This document shows positions 36,001 to 45,069 of a DNA stretch of 64,000 bases, piece by piece. The position numbers and the translations under genes were made by a program. The stretch is from positions 36,576,602 to 36,640,601 of the forward strand of contig NC_134850.1 of assembly GCF_965363235.1 (NCBI RefSeq), in the 5' to 3' direction. The number at the start of each line of letters is the position of its first letter. The stretch's first letter is position 1. The notes below the pieces were generated by a model. That model was given only the letters and a program-made list of their open reading frames with translations, had not been told where the DNA came from and did no database searches. Origin of the DNA: Mytilus galloprovincialis (lineage: Eukaryota > Mollusca > Bivalvia > Mytilida > Mytilidae).

Positions 36001-36480
36001 AATTTCAGTATGACATTTTGAGGGGGTTTCCAAACTATCAAAACAAAATGATTGACGTGAGGGAATGATACTCTGGTCAACCCCATTAGGGAATTGACGG
36101 CTTGAAGCCGTCTTTCCCCAAAAATAACAACAACTACTGTGACATGTTTTCCTCCGGGTCAAAATTCCCCCGGATATAATTTGGCTTTACACTAAGACCA
36201 CTCGGTCAACTTGAATTAGCTCATCATAAAAAAACAACAACATACGATGATACATATAGATGTACATGTTTGCTTTTACAAAAATCCCCCCTTTTTTATA
36301 GTGTGTGTAAAACGAAAATTACAATGCAGCTTACGTAATACATGGTAAGGGTGTCCAGACAATGCAGTGCGGATACCGCTGTTTTTCGGTGTCAATTTTT
36401 TTGTCGCCATAAAGTGGCAAATGGCCAGGCATGTTGATCGCAGTTTTTTCTTGATTTTCAAATGTTTTGGTTTCAGCCAT
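24015..36480 (-). CDS. TMEM222: TMEM222 ortholog, six coding exons (whole gene span)
   Basis: The joined exons encode a complete 190-residue protein (573 nt with stop) of the DUF778 family, which includes animal TMEM222 and plant RTE1-type proteins. These are small multi-pass endomembrane proteins; the biochemical role is not settled and none is claimed. Diagnostic stretches are [67 protein letters not shown] and [19 protein letters not shown]. Hydrophobic segments lie near residues 50-67, 149-160 and 170-190. Human TMEM222 is about 208 residues and differs mainly in a longer N-terminus. All five introns have GT/AG borders and matching phases, and no in-frame stop occurs, so the gene looks intact. 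Introns 1, 4 and 5 are swollen by mobile elements. Confidence 0.95.
24175..24375 (-). repeat. R1 copy in TMEM222 intron 5
   Basis: Diverged R1 in minus orientation ('ttttgaaggccatactttga', 'gtttgaattgtttt', 'ggtcaggagtctgt'). Confidence 0.6.
24827..25938 (+). mobile_element. 1,112-bp non-autonomous element, ATAA duplication
   Basis: Boundaries follow from the uninterrupted R6 copy at 26457-26749: filled GG[ATAA]taaacagctg ... gacgggcat[ATAA]AAACC, against GG[ATAA]AAACC empty. It starts 'taaacagctgcgcc', contains about five diverged 160-bp tandem units (24915-25745; 'gtgtgtaaagttttaagcaa', 'cgacatgtgaaaaaa'), then an ACAGACGG microsatellite, and ends in the self-complementary 'ccggtcaaaattttgacggg'. 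No coding capacity. A 4-bp duplication is the simplest reading, but A-runs leave one or two bases ambiguous. Confidence 0.75.
25778..25890. repeat. (ACAG)n/(ACGG)n microsatellite
   Basis: Alternating gacagacagacagacggaca units. They give spurious open frames on both strands ([10 protein letters not shown] and SVCLSVCPSV). Confidence 0.97.
26457..26749 (+). repeat. Repeat R6, copy 2, uninterrupted
   Basis: 'aaacgagtctaaattcaaaa', 'tatacgtgtgcatgtaaaac', 'ctgttgactgccattggcaa' and 'atttaatactaaacagaaaa' follow copy 1 almost base for base, except for the missing insertion and a short indel at 'caacattttcc'. It lies between TMEM222 exons 5 and 6. Confidence 0.9.
26799..26929 (-). CDS. TMEM222: TMEM222 coding exon 5
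   Basis: Encodes [20 protein letters not shown] through [16 protein letters not shown] plus two bases. The Cys/His cluster CCDNCHSH is the family signature. The acceptor is 'ttttttttcag', preceded by a strong pyrimidine tract; the donor is 'ctaa|gtaagt'. It is separated from exon 4 by a 4.5-kb intron filled with transposons. Confidence 0.97.
27175..29692 (+). mobile_element. R5 tandem-repeat element, interrupted copy
   Basis: Starts 'acaagagtgcacacgctgaa', carries roughly 150-bp units ('gaaccatgaaaatgaggtca'), then a CCG run, 'ggatcactatccctatg' and the terminal hairpin 'gtcgagc...gctcgac'. It is collinear with the complete copy at 61284-62541, except that a 1.5-kb element sits at 27413-28957. 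Confidence 0.85.
27413..28957. mobile_element. PIF/Harbinger-like non-autonomous transposon, TSD TTA
   Basis: TIRs of about 33 bp: left 'ggccaactaaaattaattag', right (reverse complement) 'ggccaattaaaattaattga', both continuing to 'tagattttcatcc'. Flanks are TTA (27410-27412) and TTA (28958-28960). The empty site in the sister R5 copy reads 'catattgcttat', matching 'cccattacttat' after excision in silico. A 3-bp TWA duplication and GG..C-starting TIRs fit PIF/Harbinger. Its 1,545 bp contain no transposase or Myb-like frame, so it would need help in trans. Subterminal G-runs (ggggcggg) occur at both ends. Confidence 0.82.
30229..30436. mobile_element. 208-bp MITE with CTGTGGATTCATT ends
   Basis: Ends 'ctgtggattcattattattc' and, reverse-complemented, 'ctgtggattcatttattttc', flanked by TA on both sides. 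The inside is rich in 'ccacgaa/ttcgtgg' inverted motifs. A TA duplication suggests Tc1/mariner-type mobilisation, but TA flanks are weak evidence in AT-rich DNA. Confidence 0.7.
30505..30693. mobile_element. 189-bp MITE with near-perfect TIRs, TSD TAA
   Basis: Left end 'gggctattccagaaaaaaat' continuing 'gtatgggggggttggaa' is mirrored essentially without mismatch by 'ttccaacccccccatac...ctggaatagccc'. TAA lies at 30502-30504 and again at 30694-30696. TWA duplication and GG-starting TIRs fit PIF/Harbinger MITEs. The frame 30498-30707 merely spans the element. The lack of TIR divergence suggests recent insertion. Confidence 0.88.
31158..31323. repeat. Long hairpin (73-bp arms, about 20-bp loop)
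   Basis: 'ggagataacaatattgtatt' through 'gacggcatcaattcgggattt' to 'gtttactg' (31158-31230) pairs with 31250-31323. The loop is 'tctccgctaaagcgctgc'. It lies 70 bp from TMEM222 exon 4, in intron 4. This is either a foldback MITE or a stable RNA hairpin in the pre-mRNA. Confidence 0.8.
31393..31486 (-). CDS. TMEM222: TMEM222 coding exon 4
   Basis: Encodes the last base of Lys88 and 31 residues beginning [20 protein letters not shown] and ending EEYKHRM. Acceptor 'ctttacag', donor 'aatg|gtaggt'. The less conserved middle differs from vertebrates, as expected. Confidence 0.95.
31655..31937. mobile_element. 283-bp MITE flanked by TTAA
   Basis: Ends 'ggtggtacctaacact' and, reverse-complemented, 'ggtggtacccaacact', one mismatch in 16. 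TTAA is present on both outer sides (31651-31654 and 31938-31941). A TTAA duplication is the piggyBac hallmark, but the ends do not start CCC, so the superfamily is uncertain. It lies in TMEM222 intron 3. Confidence 0.7.
32173..32204 (-). CDS. TMEM222: TMEM222 coding exon 3 (32-nt microexon)
   Basis: Only 32 nt, encoding [10 protein letters not shown] plus two bases of the next Lys. Acceptor 'atttttag', donor 'aaa|gtaagt'. The phases fit both neighbours exactly, and the family sequence 'SED.MAFG.P.KYW' spans the two junctions. Confidence 0.95.
32847..32931 (-). CDS. TMEM222: TMEM222 coding exon 2
   Basis: Acceptor 'tattctag', donor 'ctcg|gtaaaa'. It encodes the rest of Thr49 and residues 50-77, beginning [20 protein letters not shown] and ending GPYFVS. 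This is the most conserved part of the family and contains the first hydrophobic segment. Confidence 0.96.
32935..35080. other. TMEM222 intron 1, 3' half: nothing recognised
   Basis: AT-rich intronic sequence. No second gene, RNA or repeat with a partner in the window was found. Confidence 0.45.
35081..35610. repeat. Tandem duplication of about 270 bp in intron 1
   Basis: 'taaactacaaaaagcaa' starts both copies (35083 and 35355). Each continues through 'caataattatgttggtac', 'actacttatcatat', 'attactcatcaattgaggtg' and 'gattctaaaaa'. The copies differ by an expanded T-run and scattered substitutions. Confidence 0.85.
35611..36334. other. TMEM222 intron 1, 5' part
   Basis: Contains an open minus frame (35920-36162) without splice-site or family support. 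Otherwise unremarkable. Confidence 0.4.
36335..36480 (-). CDS. TMEM222: TMEM222 coding exon 1
   Basis: ATG at 36480-36478. It encodes residues 1-48 plus two bases of codon 49: [20 protein letters not shown], a variable linker, then [14 protein letters not shown]. The donor is 'ac|gtaagc'. The start was chosen because it opens the conserved frame; the ATG follows 'aatggct' after an in-frame region without an upstream ATG that I could see. Confidence 0.93.
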
Positions 36481-37139
36481 TACAGGGATACTACACTGAA
36501 TGAAGGAAATTATACTTTTATTTGGTTATATCATCGAATTAAATATGAAATATTTTGTTAATTTAATTAAAAAATATATTCAAAACGAAACTTTAAAATA
36601 CATTCAAACGAATTCTTCTTGATTCAAAAAATTGTTGACGAAAATTTAACAATAAAGTATCCCAAGAGGGAAAGGAAAAATAACAGAAACAAATGCGAAT
36701 ACGGATAAGTTTAAAAATCCGGATTATAGTTCAGTAAAGCATATATGTGAACATGGTGAATATCTTCACTTGGTTAGTGAATACCTGTGCTTGCATTGTG
36801 TTGCATACTTTCGATTCCCAGTTTCTAAACCCATTTAGCTCCTTTATTTTAAAATAAAATTTACAATAAGACTTTTCAGTATTACTTAATCCTAATATAT
36901 ACTGAAGATTCTGCTTTTTTTTTAATGAAACAGTTACTATGATGTTCCCGTATGATATCAACTGCATCCAAGTTATTTATCGGTATGATTCTATAGGTTA
37001 TAACGTCCAAAAACGTCTGCCTGGAGAATGTATTTCTGTGGTTGTCGTTGGTGGCTATTAGACGTATTTTGTTACTCGTTTAATTGTTTTTATGATAAAT
37101 CCAACGTTGATTATCTTTTCTGTTTTTTCTTTATATTGT
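36481..37139. other. Upstream region of TMEM222
   Basis: Should hold the 5'UTR and promoter of the minus-strand gene. No TATA box or CpG island stands out, and no separate gene is supported. Confidence 0.35.
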
Positions 37140-37760
37140 CATAAGAGACAACAACCCGACCAAAGAGCAGAAAACACGGAAACGAAGGCCACAATGGGTC
37201 TTCAACGCAACAAGAAAATCCCGTACCCGTAGATGTGCTTCAATTGGTCCCAAAACACACATATGAACTAGTTCAGTGATAATGGAAGTCATACTAAACT
37301 CCGAAATATATCAATGAACTTAAAATAAAAAGCATACAAAATTAACAGAGGCCAGAGGCTCCTGACATGAGACTGACATGGGAACAGTATATCTAACACC
37401 GTCAATATATATGTTCCTAAACAGACGCAAAAATCATATGGCAACGGGGTTAAACATATTTTGTGAGATCTCAACCGTCCCCTACACCATTAGGCAATGT
37501 AAACAAAACCTATAACACACAGCAATACACACAGTAAAACTTAGTTTAAAAGAAGTCCGAGTCCGATGTCAGAATGTCCGATGTAAGTAACAAAAGAAAC
37601 TATAAACAAAATGATGATGATACATAAATTCCGAAAGGACTATTATAGCAGTTATATCATATCATCATAAAATTTATAAGAACATACCCGTATCCTGACA
37701 AGAACGGGTATACGAATAAATGTGTTAATTCCAAAACATTAGTATTGAAACATTCAGAAC
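37140..37760 (+). repeat. Dispersed repeat R2, copy 3
   Basis: 'gagacaacaacccgaccaaa', 'ggccagaggctcctgacatg', 'gtccgagtccgatgtcag' and 'aatgtgttaatt' match the copies at 7362 and 17755. Confidence 0.8.
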
Positions 37761-37944
37761 TGAAACAGAATAAGTAAGCATAATATCCGTTTTCTTTGTT
37801 TTTAACCCTATGTATACGCTTCAGTGTGCCATTTAAAGCTTTAAATTTCAGTGGAATACCGGCATGGTTCCGTAATTATAACAACATGGAACGAAGCATT
37901 TCAAAACAATTTCAAAGGACAATGTGACAAAACAGAGACGCAAA

Positions 37945-38190
37945 CAATTATAACATGAGCAACATGACGGATGCCACATGTGGAGCAGGATCTGCTTACC
38001 CTTCCGGAGCACCTTAGATCACCCTTAGTTTTTGGTGGGGTTTGTGTTGCTCAGTCTTAAGTTTTCTATGTTGTTTCTTGTGTACTATTATGTATCTGTT
38101 TGTCTTTTTCATTTTTAGCCATGGCGTTGTCAGTTTATTTTCGATGTATGAGTTTGGCTCTTCCTGTGGTATCTTTCGCCCATCTTTTTT
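37945..38190 (+). repeat. Dispersed repeat with 'ttccggagcacctta'
   Basis: 'cttacccttccggagcacct', 'tagtttttggtggggtttgt' and 'agccatggcgttgtcagttt' form a block I recall as a common mussel repeat. Only this copy is in the window, so support is from memory. Confidence 0.45.
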
Positions 38191-38929
38191 TTTATATACA
38201 GGGCATACATAAACAGTCAATGAAAATAACAAACAACACTGAAATAAAAGATTCGAACACATTAAATTAGAAATTCAAGATGGCTTAACCAGCCTGTTTT
38301 TATTTACCACCATTCAAGACACGTATGTTTGATTTAAAAACGGTAAGTTGAACTATAGAAAAAAATGTCTGCATGCATGTCAATACTTATAGACTGCGTA
38401 TGACATTTTTATACTTAATCCATAGTTGTGGACTGATGCTATTCTAAACTTGAAACTATATCATGTCTACTACATAGAAATAAGAAGATGTGGTACATGT
38501 ATACGGGTTATTATCATAATACATGTAAATTTCTTACCCTACCAATTTGTCTTTTGGTTACCACATTGACTTAAAAAATGAGACTTTTCCTTTCGGTGAT
38601 TCTTTTTTTTATTATAAACCAACATACACCTCCCAAATCATTAAAACATGTTTGTATGTATCAAATTGAAATAAAAAGTGATAAATCCTAATAACAAATG
38701 ATATGAATAATAGTCCTAAAAAGATTTATAGTAAAAAATAACAGTTAGTTCTGGCTATATCCAAGGGTTTAAGAAAAACATAAAGGATGTTTTTATAACA
38801 TCTCATATTATAAACTGTATAGATTAGTGTATCACAAAACATTCATATTTTTATATATGCAAGTGTTATTTTGATATATTTTTATGTCTGACTTAAAAAG
38901 ACAAAATAACATAGTTTTGCATGGTTTTT
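38191..38929. other. Non-coding stretch, nothing recognised
   Basis: AT-rich, without exons or paired repeats. Confidence 0.4.
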
Positions 38930-38995
38930 TTATAATGACCCATAAGTGTCAATGAGACAACTCTCCATCCAAGTCACAATGTAAACCAATGGTCT
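38930..38995 (+). repeat. Fragment of the 'CCAATGAGACAACTCTCC' repeat
   Basis: 'tgtcaatgagacaactctcc' followed by 'atccaagtcacaatgtaa', as at 7797-7862. Confidence 0.7.
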
Positions 38996-39159
38996 AATCT
39001 ATATAAAACACAAGAAATAGGGCCTTTTCAACTGGGTTTTACTATTTGTTCTGATGTTGTGCTGAAACACAACTGTCCCTAGTTAAGAAAGGTAGCAGCT
39101 TGCAAATACACTTGTCACAACACCGCCACATCATATATATGTCTATCCTATAGCTAAGC

Positions 39160-39415
39160 CATGAGCCTGTAATTTATGGATTGTCTTTGAGTGCAGCCTA
39201 TTATTCTTTCGATTATTGTTTTCTTCATAAATCAGGGATTTTCTTTTGAACATTTTGCAATGTTGGGGCCTATTACAGATTACTAGTATATACAATATGA
39301 GTTAAGCTCATTGTTGAAGGCCACACAATTACCTGCAGTTGCTAACATTTGCGTCATTTGGTCATTTGTCGAAAGTTGTCTCACATATAGGTAATTATAC
39401 CACATCTTCTAATCT
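39160..39415 (-). repeat. R1 copy downstream of the lectin gene
   Basis: The minus strand holds 'agatgtggtataattaccta', 'gtgtggccttcaacaatgag' and 'acaggctcat'. Confidence 0.7.
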
Positions 39416-39790
39416 TTATATGCCATTCCTAACATTTGACCAATATGTGATAAAGCGATTAAAGATCAGAATAGATGACAAAAATCCTTTCTTAAGAATC
39501 TATACATATATATATATATACTTTGGAGTTTTGTGACTGTAAACATGTTACTAGTACATGTATGTTGATGGTCAGCACAATCTATTGTAAGACAATCATA
39601 TCAATTCGCAAGTGATGCAATAATAGAGAAAAGAGGATGTGGAACATATATCCAGTGTCTTTCTTTCACAACCTATGGAAGATCTGATCAAAAGCTACTG
39701 GATTTTTTTTTATATAGAAATGGAAAGTCTCCTATGGGAAAGATAAAATAATTTCTTTTGTCGTAAAGTAAGTCAAGAGTTGAAGCAAAC

Positions 39791-39796
39791 TTTATT
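39791..39796 (-). terminator. Candidate poly(A) signal of the lectin gene
   Basis: AATAAA on the minus strand, 260 bp downstream of the TGA at 40056-40058. This is a usual 3'UTR length. Inference from position only. Confidence 0.45.
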
Positions 39797-40055
39797 GATT
39801 TTCACTGCAAGTCTCAAGTGTAAAGAACGGATCGATGCAATAGTTTGTATTCTTTTATGTTTTATTGTGAAATCAAAAGGAATGTGACTAAAATACAAAT
39901 CAGCAAAACTGATTTAAGTATCACATGTGTGACTGACTTGAAGGAAATATTGAAACATTATCGATAAAAGGTAGCTGGCATTGTTCTTCAATGTCTTAGA
40001 TCAATAGCTGAACTAGACATCAGTTTTCCGATGTAAAGTGTACATGGACTGTTTC

Positions 40056-40378
40056 TCAAAGTTGACATCTTCTGCTGCTAAGCCGATACGCCAGTTTCCT
40101 ATGTACCTTTCTCAAGAATTGAACCTTGAAACGTCTTGGAGGTGTAAAATCTAATGCTACAATGAAGCCAAAAATTAAAGTTATCAACACAATTCCGATA
40201 GTTCCAAGAAATCGAGAAGAACCCCTGGAATCGGGAGCACTCGTTTTCGCTCTAAGATAGGAGGATAATGTTGATTTATCAACCTTAAGTTCTTCAACTA
40301 TGACCTCAATCGTTGTCGAGGATATATTAGTCAGGACTTCCTTATCTTCACATTTACATGCTGCATCAGATTTTTCAT
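40056..40378 (-). CDS. Lectin-like gene, stalk, membrane and tail exon
   Basis: Acceptor 'ctttttcag'. Reads DEKSDAACKCEDKEVLTNIS, a Ser/Thr-bearing stalk, the membrane helix at 40152-40211, then the basic tail PPRRFKVQFLRKVHRKLAYR and a short end before TGA. The arginine-flanked helix and orientation indicate type I topology. Confidence 0.87.
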
Positions 40379-43300
40379 CTGAAAAAGATTATACAAAAAA
40401 AAATACTTGACTTCCTCAGTCGTCTTTTGTTTACCTCTACAGCTTATATATTCAGTATTGCAACATTCGAAATATTTGACGAATAAATTTCTCAGTAAAA
40501 TAACTGTGGGGAAACTAAGGTGCACCGGTATATACTAGGTAGAGTTTCGTCCTGATACATTTGTATATTGTCCGAAAAAAAATATGCAAAGAACGTGCTA
40601 ATTCATTGTTGAATATTTGCTTTATATGAATTCAGATATTTCCGGATTGTCGATATAACTAATTTGTAATTTGTTGTAATTTCAAGTCATTTAGAACTAC
40701 AAAATGTATATCAAAATGTTAACTTCTCAATGACGGTTACATCTTCCATACATTGCATTTTTCACATGAATAACATGTCCACCAGTATATGTAACCTATA
40801 AATGAACCTTCTTATTAAATGGTCCTGAAGTTTCGATTCTGGGTACTGACGTGGTTGAATAACGCGATTCTTTTCTTTGTCTTTATGAATATTACTTTTA
40901 CTGTTTAGTCTTTGTTTTTGTGTGACGTGGTTCTGTACTTATACATCCCGTCATTGTGTTATTGTGCTATGATACAATTTTATATTCTATTCTTTCATTT
41001 TTGCTAATGTGCTTCGTCAATATGTTGCAATGACTTTACCTGGCCATGGGATGTCTAGTGCATCTACCTGACAAAGAACGCCGGTTTCTAAAGAACAAGG
41101 AATTGCTCGCCAGGTAATCTTTTCCTCGAATGTTATACCAGCACATCCAGCATATAGAAAGCCGGACTGAAGGAGTCGACTGTCGTTGTTGTTATCTGTT
41201 AAAATAAGTCAATGTTAGGTCTCAGTCGAAAGTAGAAACACAAAATAGGATTATTAACATTTTGAAAGTTGTCAGTGATATTACAAACTGCAGAAGAAAA
41301 TCATAACATAAACACATAGTACGTATATTATATCATAGACGTATCAACGGAACAAAGGGCTACGCCCCCTTTTTTGACCGAAAGTTAATAGTTTTGGTAC
41401 GTTTCCGATTTTTCTATCGCCCCTTTTTTGAGAATACCTCCGCTATTTTTGAAAATCCTTGATGCGCTTTAATTCAACATTTATCCGGAAAGTTCATTAC
41501 CAAAATTTTGAGAAGCCAAAATTACAAAAGCCAAATGAACCTAAATAGAACACACCAAACCACAAAAGGATCCACGTTGGCAAGGTATGCTGCAACCTTA
41601 TGTTGAGCTTGACTACCGTTCGTATATAGTCAATAATAGTGCATTGACTTGACATATCAACGATATAAGGACAAGGCTTAGAAACGGGGAAATGCGAGGC
41701 TGTGCCGAGCAATTTCCTCGTTTCGGGCCGAATCCTTATATCGTTGATATGTCAAGTCAATGCAGTATTATTGTTTTTATACTGCAATCTAAAAGAGTAC
41801 CTTTTCAATTGTTGTTAAGTGTGTGTGTTATTATTTGATTTAAATATTTGGAAACTTCCCCCTTTTATAAAAAGGCCTCATATCATGCAGACGGAGAAAT
41901 GTACAGCACAATGAAATGTACATCTACCTGTTGAAACCTGCAATCGATGATGAACAAGTTTGATTGAGAATGAACTAAAATATCAACAATAAGCATAAAA
42001 CATAATGATATATAGTTCGCAAACCAAAAATATTAACAAGTGAAATATGTTTTTTTTTTCTAAAAATTGCAAAAGAAATAAGTTTGAGTTGTTGTATACT
42101 TTGGAAACAATAACAGGTTGAATAGGTCGTATGAATGATTAATTATAATTTCGGCAATTTCTATTTAAATATTCATGAGAAAAAGTGATATCAGGTCAGC
42201 GACTGTATATGCCATAGAAATATACGGTCGACGCATTTTGACTGCTCAAATAGAACGAGTGCAGTATAAGAGGTTTTCTATACCTTTTGAAGGGATGTTT
42301 ACTGCAGCAAACTGAATTCCTCTGCAGTCTATCAATCTTAATCAATAAAAAAATAAGAAGATGTGGTTTAATTTTTAATTTGAAACTATCTACCAAAGTT
42401 CAAATAAATTGAATGTATAAACTACCGGTATTTTATTTTTTATGTACGTGTGTGCTTATATACGTTATAATTTGTTGAACATGTCAATGGTCGGGCAACA
42501 AATGACACAATTTGTAGACTAAGAATTAGTATGTCTCCGAAATTCAACTTTTTTTGTATTGGTTATTATAGCTCTTGTTTAATCGATTTTGAATATATTT
42601 TTACATAATCAACGGAATGCATTATATTTTAAATGCAATCATTCTGAAATACATTGCCCGATAAATGAATTTATGTTAATAGTTGAACGACATATTTGAT
42701 TAATCATTTATAAAATATAGAATATCATAAAATGTTCTTCATTTTTAATTGTAGCTTTCCTCTGAAAATGTATAAAAGAAACAAGACATTAGCTGATTTA
42801 AGTTTACAAATTAAATAATTCTGGTAGCGAAAAATATAAAATATTTACTTGGAGTCCAATTTGTAAGTTTTGAATCATCTAACCAAGTCCAATTTTGGTC
42901 TGCATTCGAATCTTGCAATCCAATCCAAAACGAGGTTAGACTAAAACAAATCAACTACATGTATTATTAATATAAATAAGAAGATGTGGCAATTAATGTG
43001 CCAATGGAACAGCTTTTCATCACAGACACAAATTATAACAATTATAGGTCAACATACGGTGGTTATTGCTTTTTCTGCTCTTTGGTCGGGTTGTTGTGTC
43101 TGACATATTCCCCGTTTCCATTCTCAGTTTTATTCAAATCGTAGCACTCTTATTGTTGCAATAATATTCAAACTTCAAATCATTCTGGCAAACACTGGTA
43201 AGAAGCACAATATTATATGCGTTCTATAAAACCCATACATAATGGTCTGTGAAAGACTTGATTAAATACTTAATTTTGAAGGAATGTACAAACACAAATA

Positions 43301-44886
43301 ATCCGAGCTAGTTGGTTTTTTATTGTAAAAAATTATAATTTAAAGAGAACATTCCAAATGTCTTCCTTTGTTGAAGATTTTTTTTTTGCTGTCAATTTGT
43401 TACTTTGGTTGTGTTGATGTTTTGTTAACTATAAATGCATCAAGAAGAAGCTGGATGAGTAGTTATTGCGAACCCTAACTTTTGTAAGTTCTATTGTCCT
43501 ATTCTCTTGCAAGAAATTTAAAGGTCCCATTGAATAAACTAAACAGAGAACAATAGCTGTTGTATTTGTTAGATGGGACAATATGACTTACAAAAGTTTA
43601 AATGGACAGGTAACTTGCAGGTGAATCTGTGGAAAACTATGATAGGATTCGCAATAATTGTGTATGCAATCCGTATCGTCGCTCTTAATAATTGTTTTTC
43701 TCAAAACTGATTTATTTTACTTCTCGTTGAACCATTGAATGAAGGGTCTAAATGTTAACATATGTGTTGGTGTTTGACTTTGTCTGTTGTCCAGTATTTT
43801 GGGGATTCTTCCATTCTGCTTATATAATTACGTTTTGCAATCATTTTATCCTGCGCTCTATGATGTGGCTTCCGTCCATTCGGTAGTCTACCCCTCATTC
43901 CGTTCGTTATTTTGATTCACAGTCATATCTTAACAGCTGTACATAGTTTTATGAAACCTTTACAGAAGTTTAATCTTGCATCTTTGTTTCGTAATATAAT
44001 GTTTGGTATTAATGAAGAATGAACATAGATTTTATTAATATCCGCACACTACGGGACACATTTATATCCGCTTCGTCCCCTAACCCTCGGATAGACCTTA
44101 ATGAAAATTCTTAGAATCGTCGCTATGTTGCCATTGTCTATCTACTTTAATTTTTCAACCAGGACACCTTTGACAGGTTTCCCTCCACAAATATTGAACT
44201 TTTGTACTTTGTCTTGGGGTTCAAATCTTGTATTCCTCCTAATATAAGAACGATGTGGTATTACTGACAATAAGATACCTCTCCACCAGACATCAAATGA
44301 TGAAGAAGAAATCAACTATCGGTCAACGCTCACGATTCATAAATGAAAAAACAACAACATAAAACTGTACAAGAATGTTAACTGTTTCTTCGGTTTCCTT
44401 AATAAAATAATGTAGACTATGTCATTGCTTTATGCGTGTGCACGTGTGTTATTACAATACAATACAATATTTTTATTTTCCAAATTAAAGGGCCCATTAA
44501 GAGAATAATATTAATAACAACATGACATAAACATTACAAAGTGATTTAAAGAAACATAAAATAATAATTCTTCCAATGCATGAGGAAAGGGCCAGTGGTC
44601 AACGGGAGATAATTTATTATGTGACAGGCTGACTTTAAATTAAGCTTTGCATGAATTTTAATGTGGTGACTCTGGTTAGAACGTACTTACTATGCATATG
44701 AATTTACCATATGATTACGCTGGTTCTTTGTCTTGGGCATAGCTATGTTCGCACCTGGTGGTTCCTTTTTACACATTTCAATTGCCTTCTCGAAAGTAGT
44801 TCCGTCTTTGTGGTTATACATAGGCTTATAACATTGACCATCATGTAACGTCCAGCTATCATATTTGCAGGCTTTCAATCCCAAAA
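40056..44886 (-). CDS. Single-pass membrane protein with C-type-lectin-like domain (gene span, 5' end missing)
   Basis: Four phase-compatible exons encode 254 residues plus split codons. Order: long-form CTLD (ACKYDSWTLHDGQCYK, then FWIGLQDSNADQNWTWLDDS, NWTPNNNNDS, GCAGITFEEKITWRAIPC and GVLCQ), a stalk of about 65 residues with a CKC motif, one membrane helix FLGTIGIVLITLIFGFIVAL (40152-40211), and a basic 30-residue tail ending RRCQL. The six CTLD cysteines fit the usual disulfides. The EPN/QPD and WND motifs for Ca2+-dependent sugar binding are absent, so a protein ligand or Ca-independent binding is likelier. The exon with Met and signal peptide is upstream of 44886 and was not found. 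Cellular role unknown; immune recognition is a guess from the family. Confidence 0.88.
41040..41195 (-). CDS. Lectin-like gene, CTLD exon c
   Basis: Completes Asn, then NNNDSRLLQSGFLYAGCAGI, TFEEKITWRAIPCSLETGVL, CQVD and the start of the stalk (ALDIPWP). It carries the last three CTLD cysteines. The expected WND is replaced by ITWRAIPC. Acceptor 'ttttaacag', donor 'ccag|gtaaag'. Confidence 0.88.
41631..41773. repeat. Foldback repeat in a lectin intron
   Basis: 'caataatagtgcattgactt' continuing 'gacatatcaacgatataagg' is mirrored by 'ccttatatcgttgatatgtc' and on to 'tattattg'. The arms are about 62 bp with a few mismatches and a loop of about 20 bp. Size and AT-rich ends fit a small hairpin MITE. 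Confidence 0.8.
42849..42940 (-). CDS. Lectin-like gene, CTLD exon b
   Basis: Completes Tyr across the junction, then reads LTSFWIGLQDSNADQNWTWL and DDSKLTNWTP. WIGL is the core CTLD motif. Acceptor 'gttttag', donor 'ccaa|gtaaat'. Confidence 0.9.
42970..43105 (+). repeat. Diverged R1-like fragment in a lectin intron
   Basis: 'gaagatgtggcaattaatgt' and 'ctataggtcaacatacggt'-like text follow R1. The right half runs into 'ctgctctttggtcgggttgt', the reverse strand of R2's start, suggesting a composite fragment. Confidence 0.5.
43106..44240. other. Lectin intron, nothing recognised
   Basis: No additional CTLD exon is needed or seen. AT-rich intronic sequence, with a decayed 'gatgtggtattactgac' R1-like scrap just beyond, at about 44245-44335. 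Confidence 0.4.
44691..44886 (-). CDS. Lectin-like gene, CTLD exon a
   Basis: Acceptor 'ataaacag'. The first two bases finish a codon from an unseen upstream exon. It reads LGLKACKYDSWTLHDGQCYK through FEKAIEMCKKEPPGANIAMP to NHMVNSYA, with donor 'cata|gtaagt'. It is the N-terminal half of the CTLD, with the extra N-terminal cysteine pair of the long form. Confidence 0.87.
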
Positions 44887-45069
44887 CTGTTTATAAAACA
44901 TATTTATGATAAATGATCAAGGGTTTCCATTGCGTAATCATAATGTTCATGGTATTTTTATTTCAACAACAACAACAACACCAACTATTGATTTTAATAA
45001 TGAATTTCTCAAAACATTTTAATGCATTTTCTTCAAATATATATATAATATATATATAGTATATATAGT

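Noticed and set aside
36731..36967. Possible exon (NGFRNWESKVCNTMQAQ) upstream of TMEM222
   Set aside because: The acceptor lacks a pyrimidine tract, no partner exon was found, and I recognise no family.
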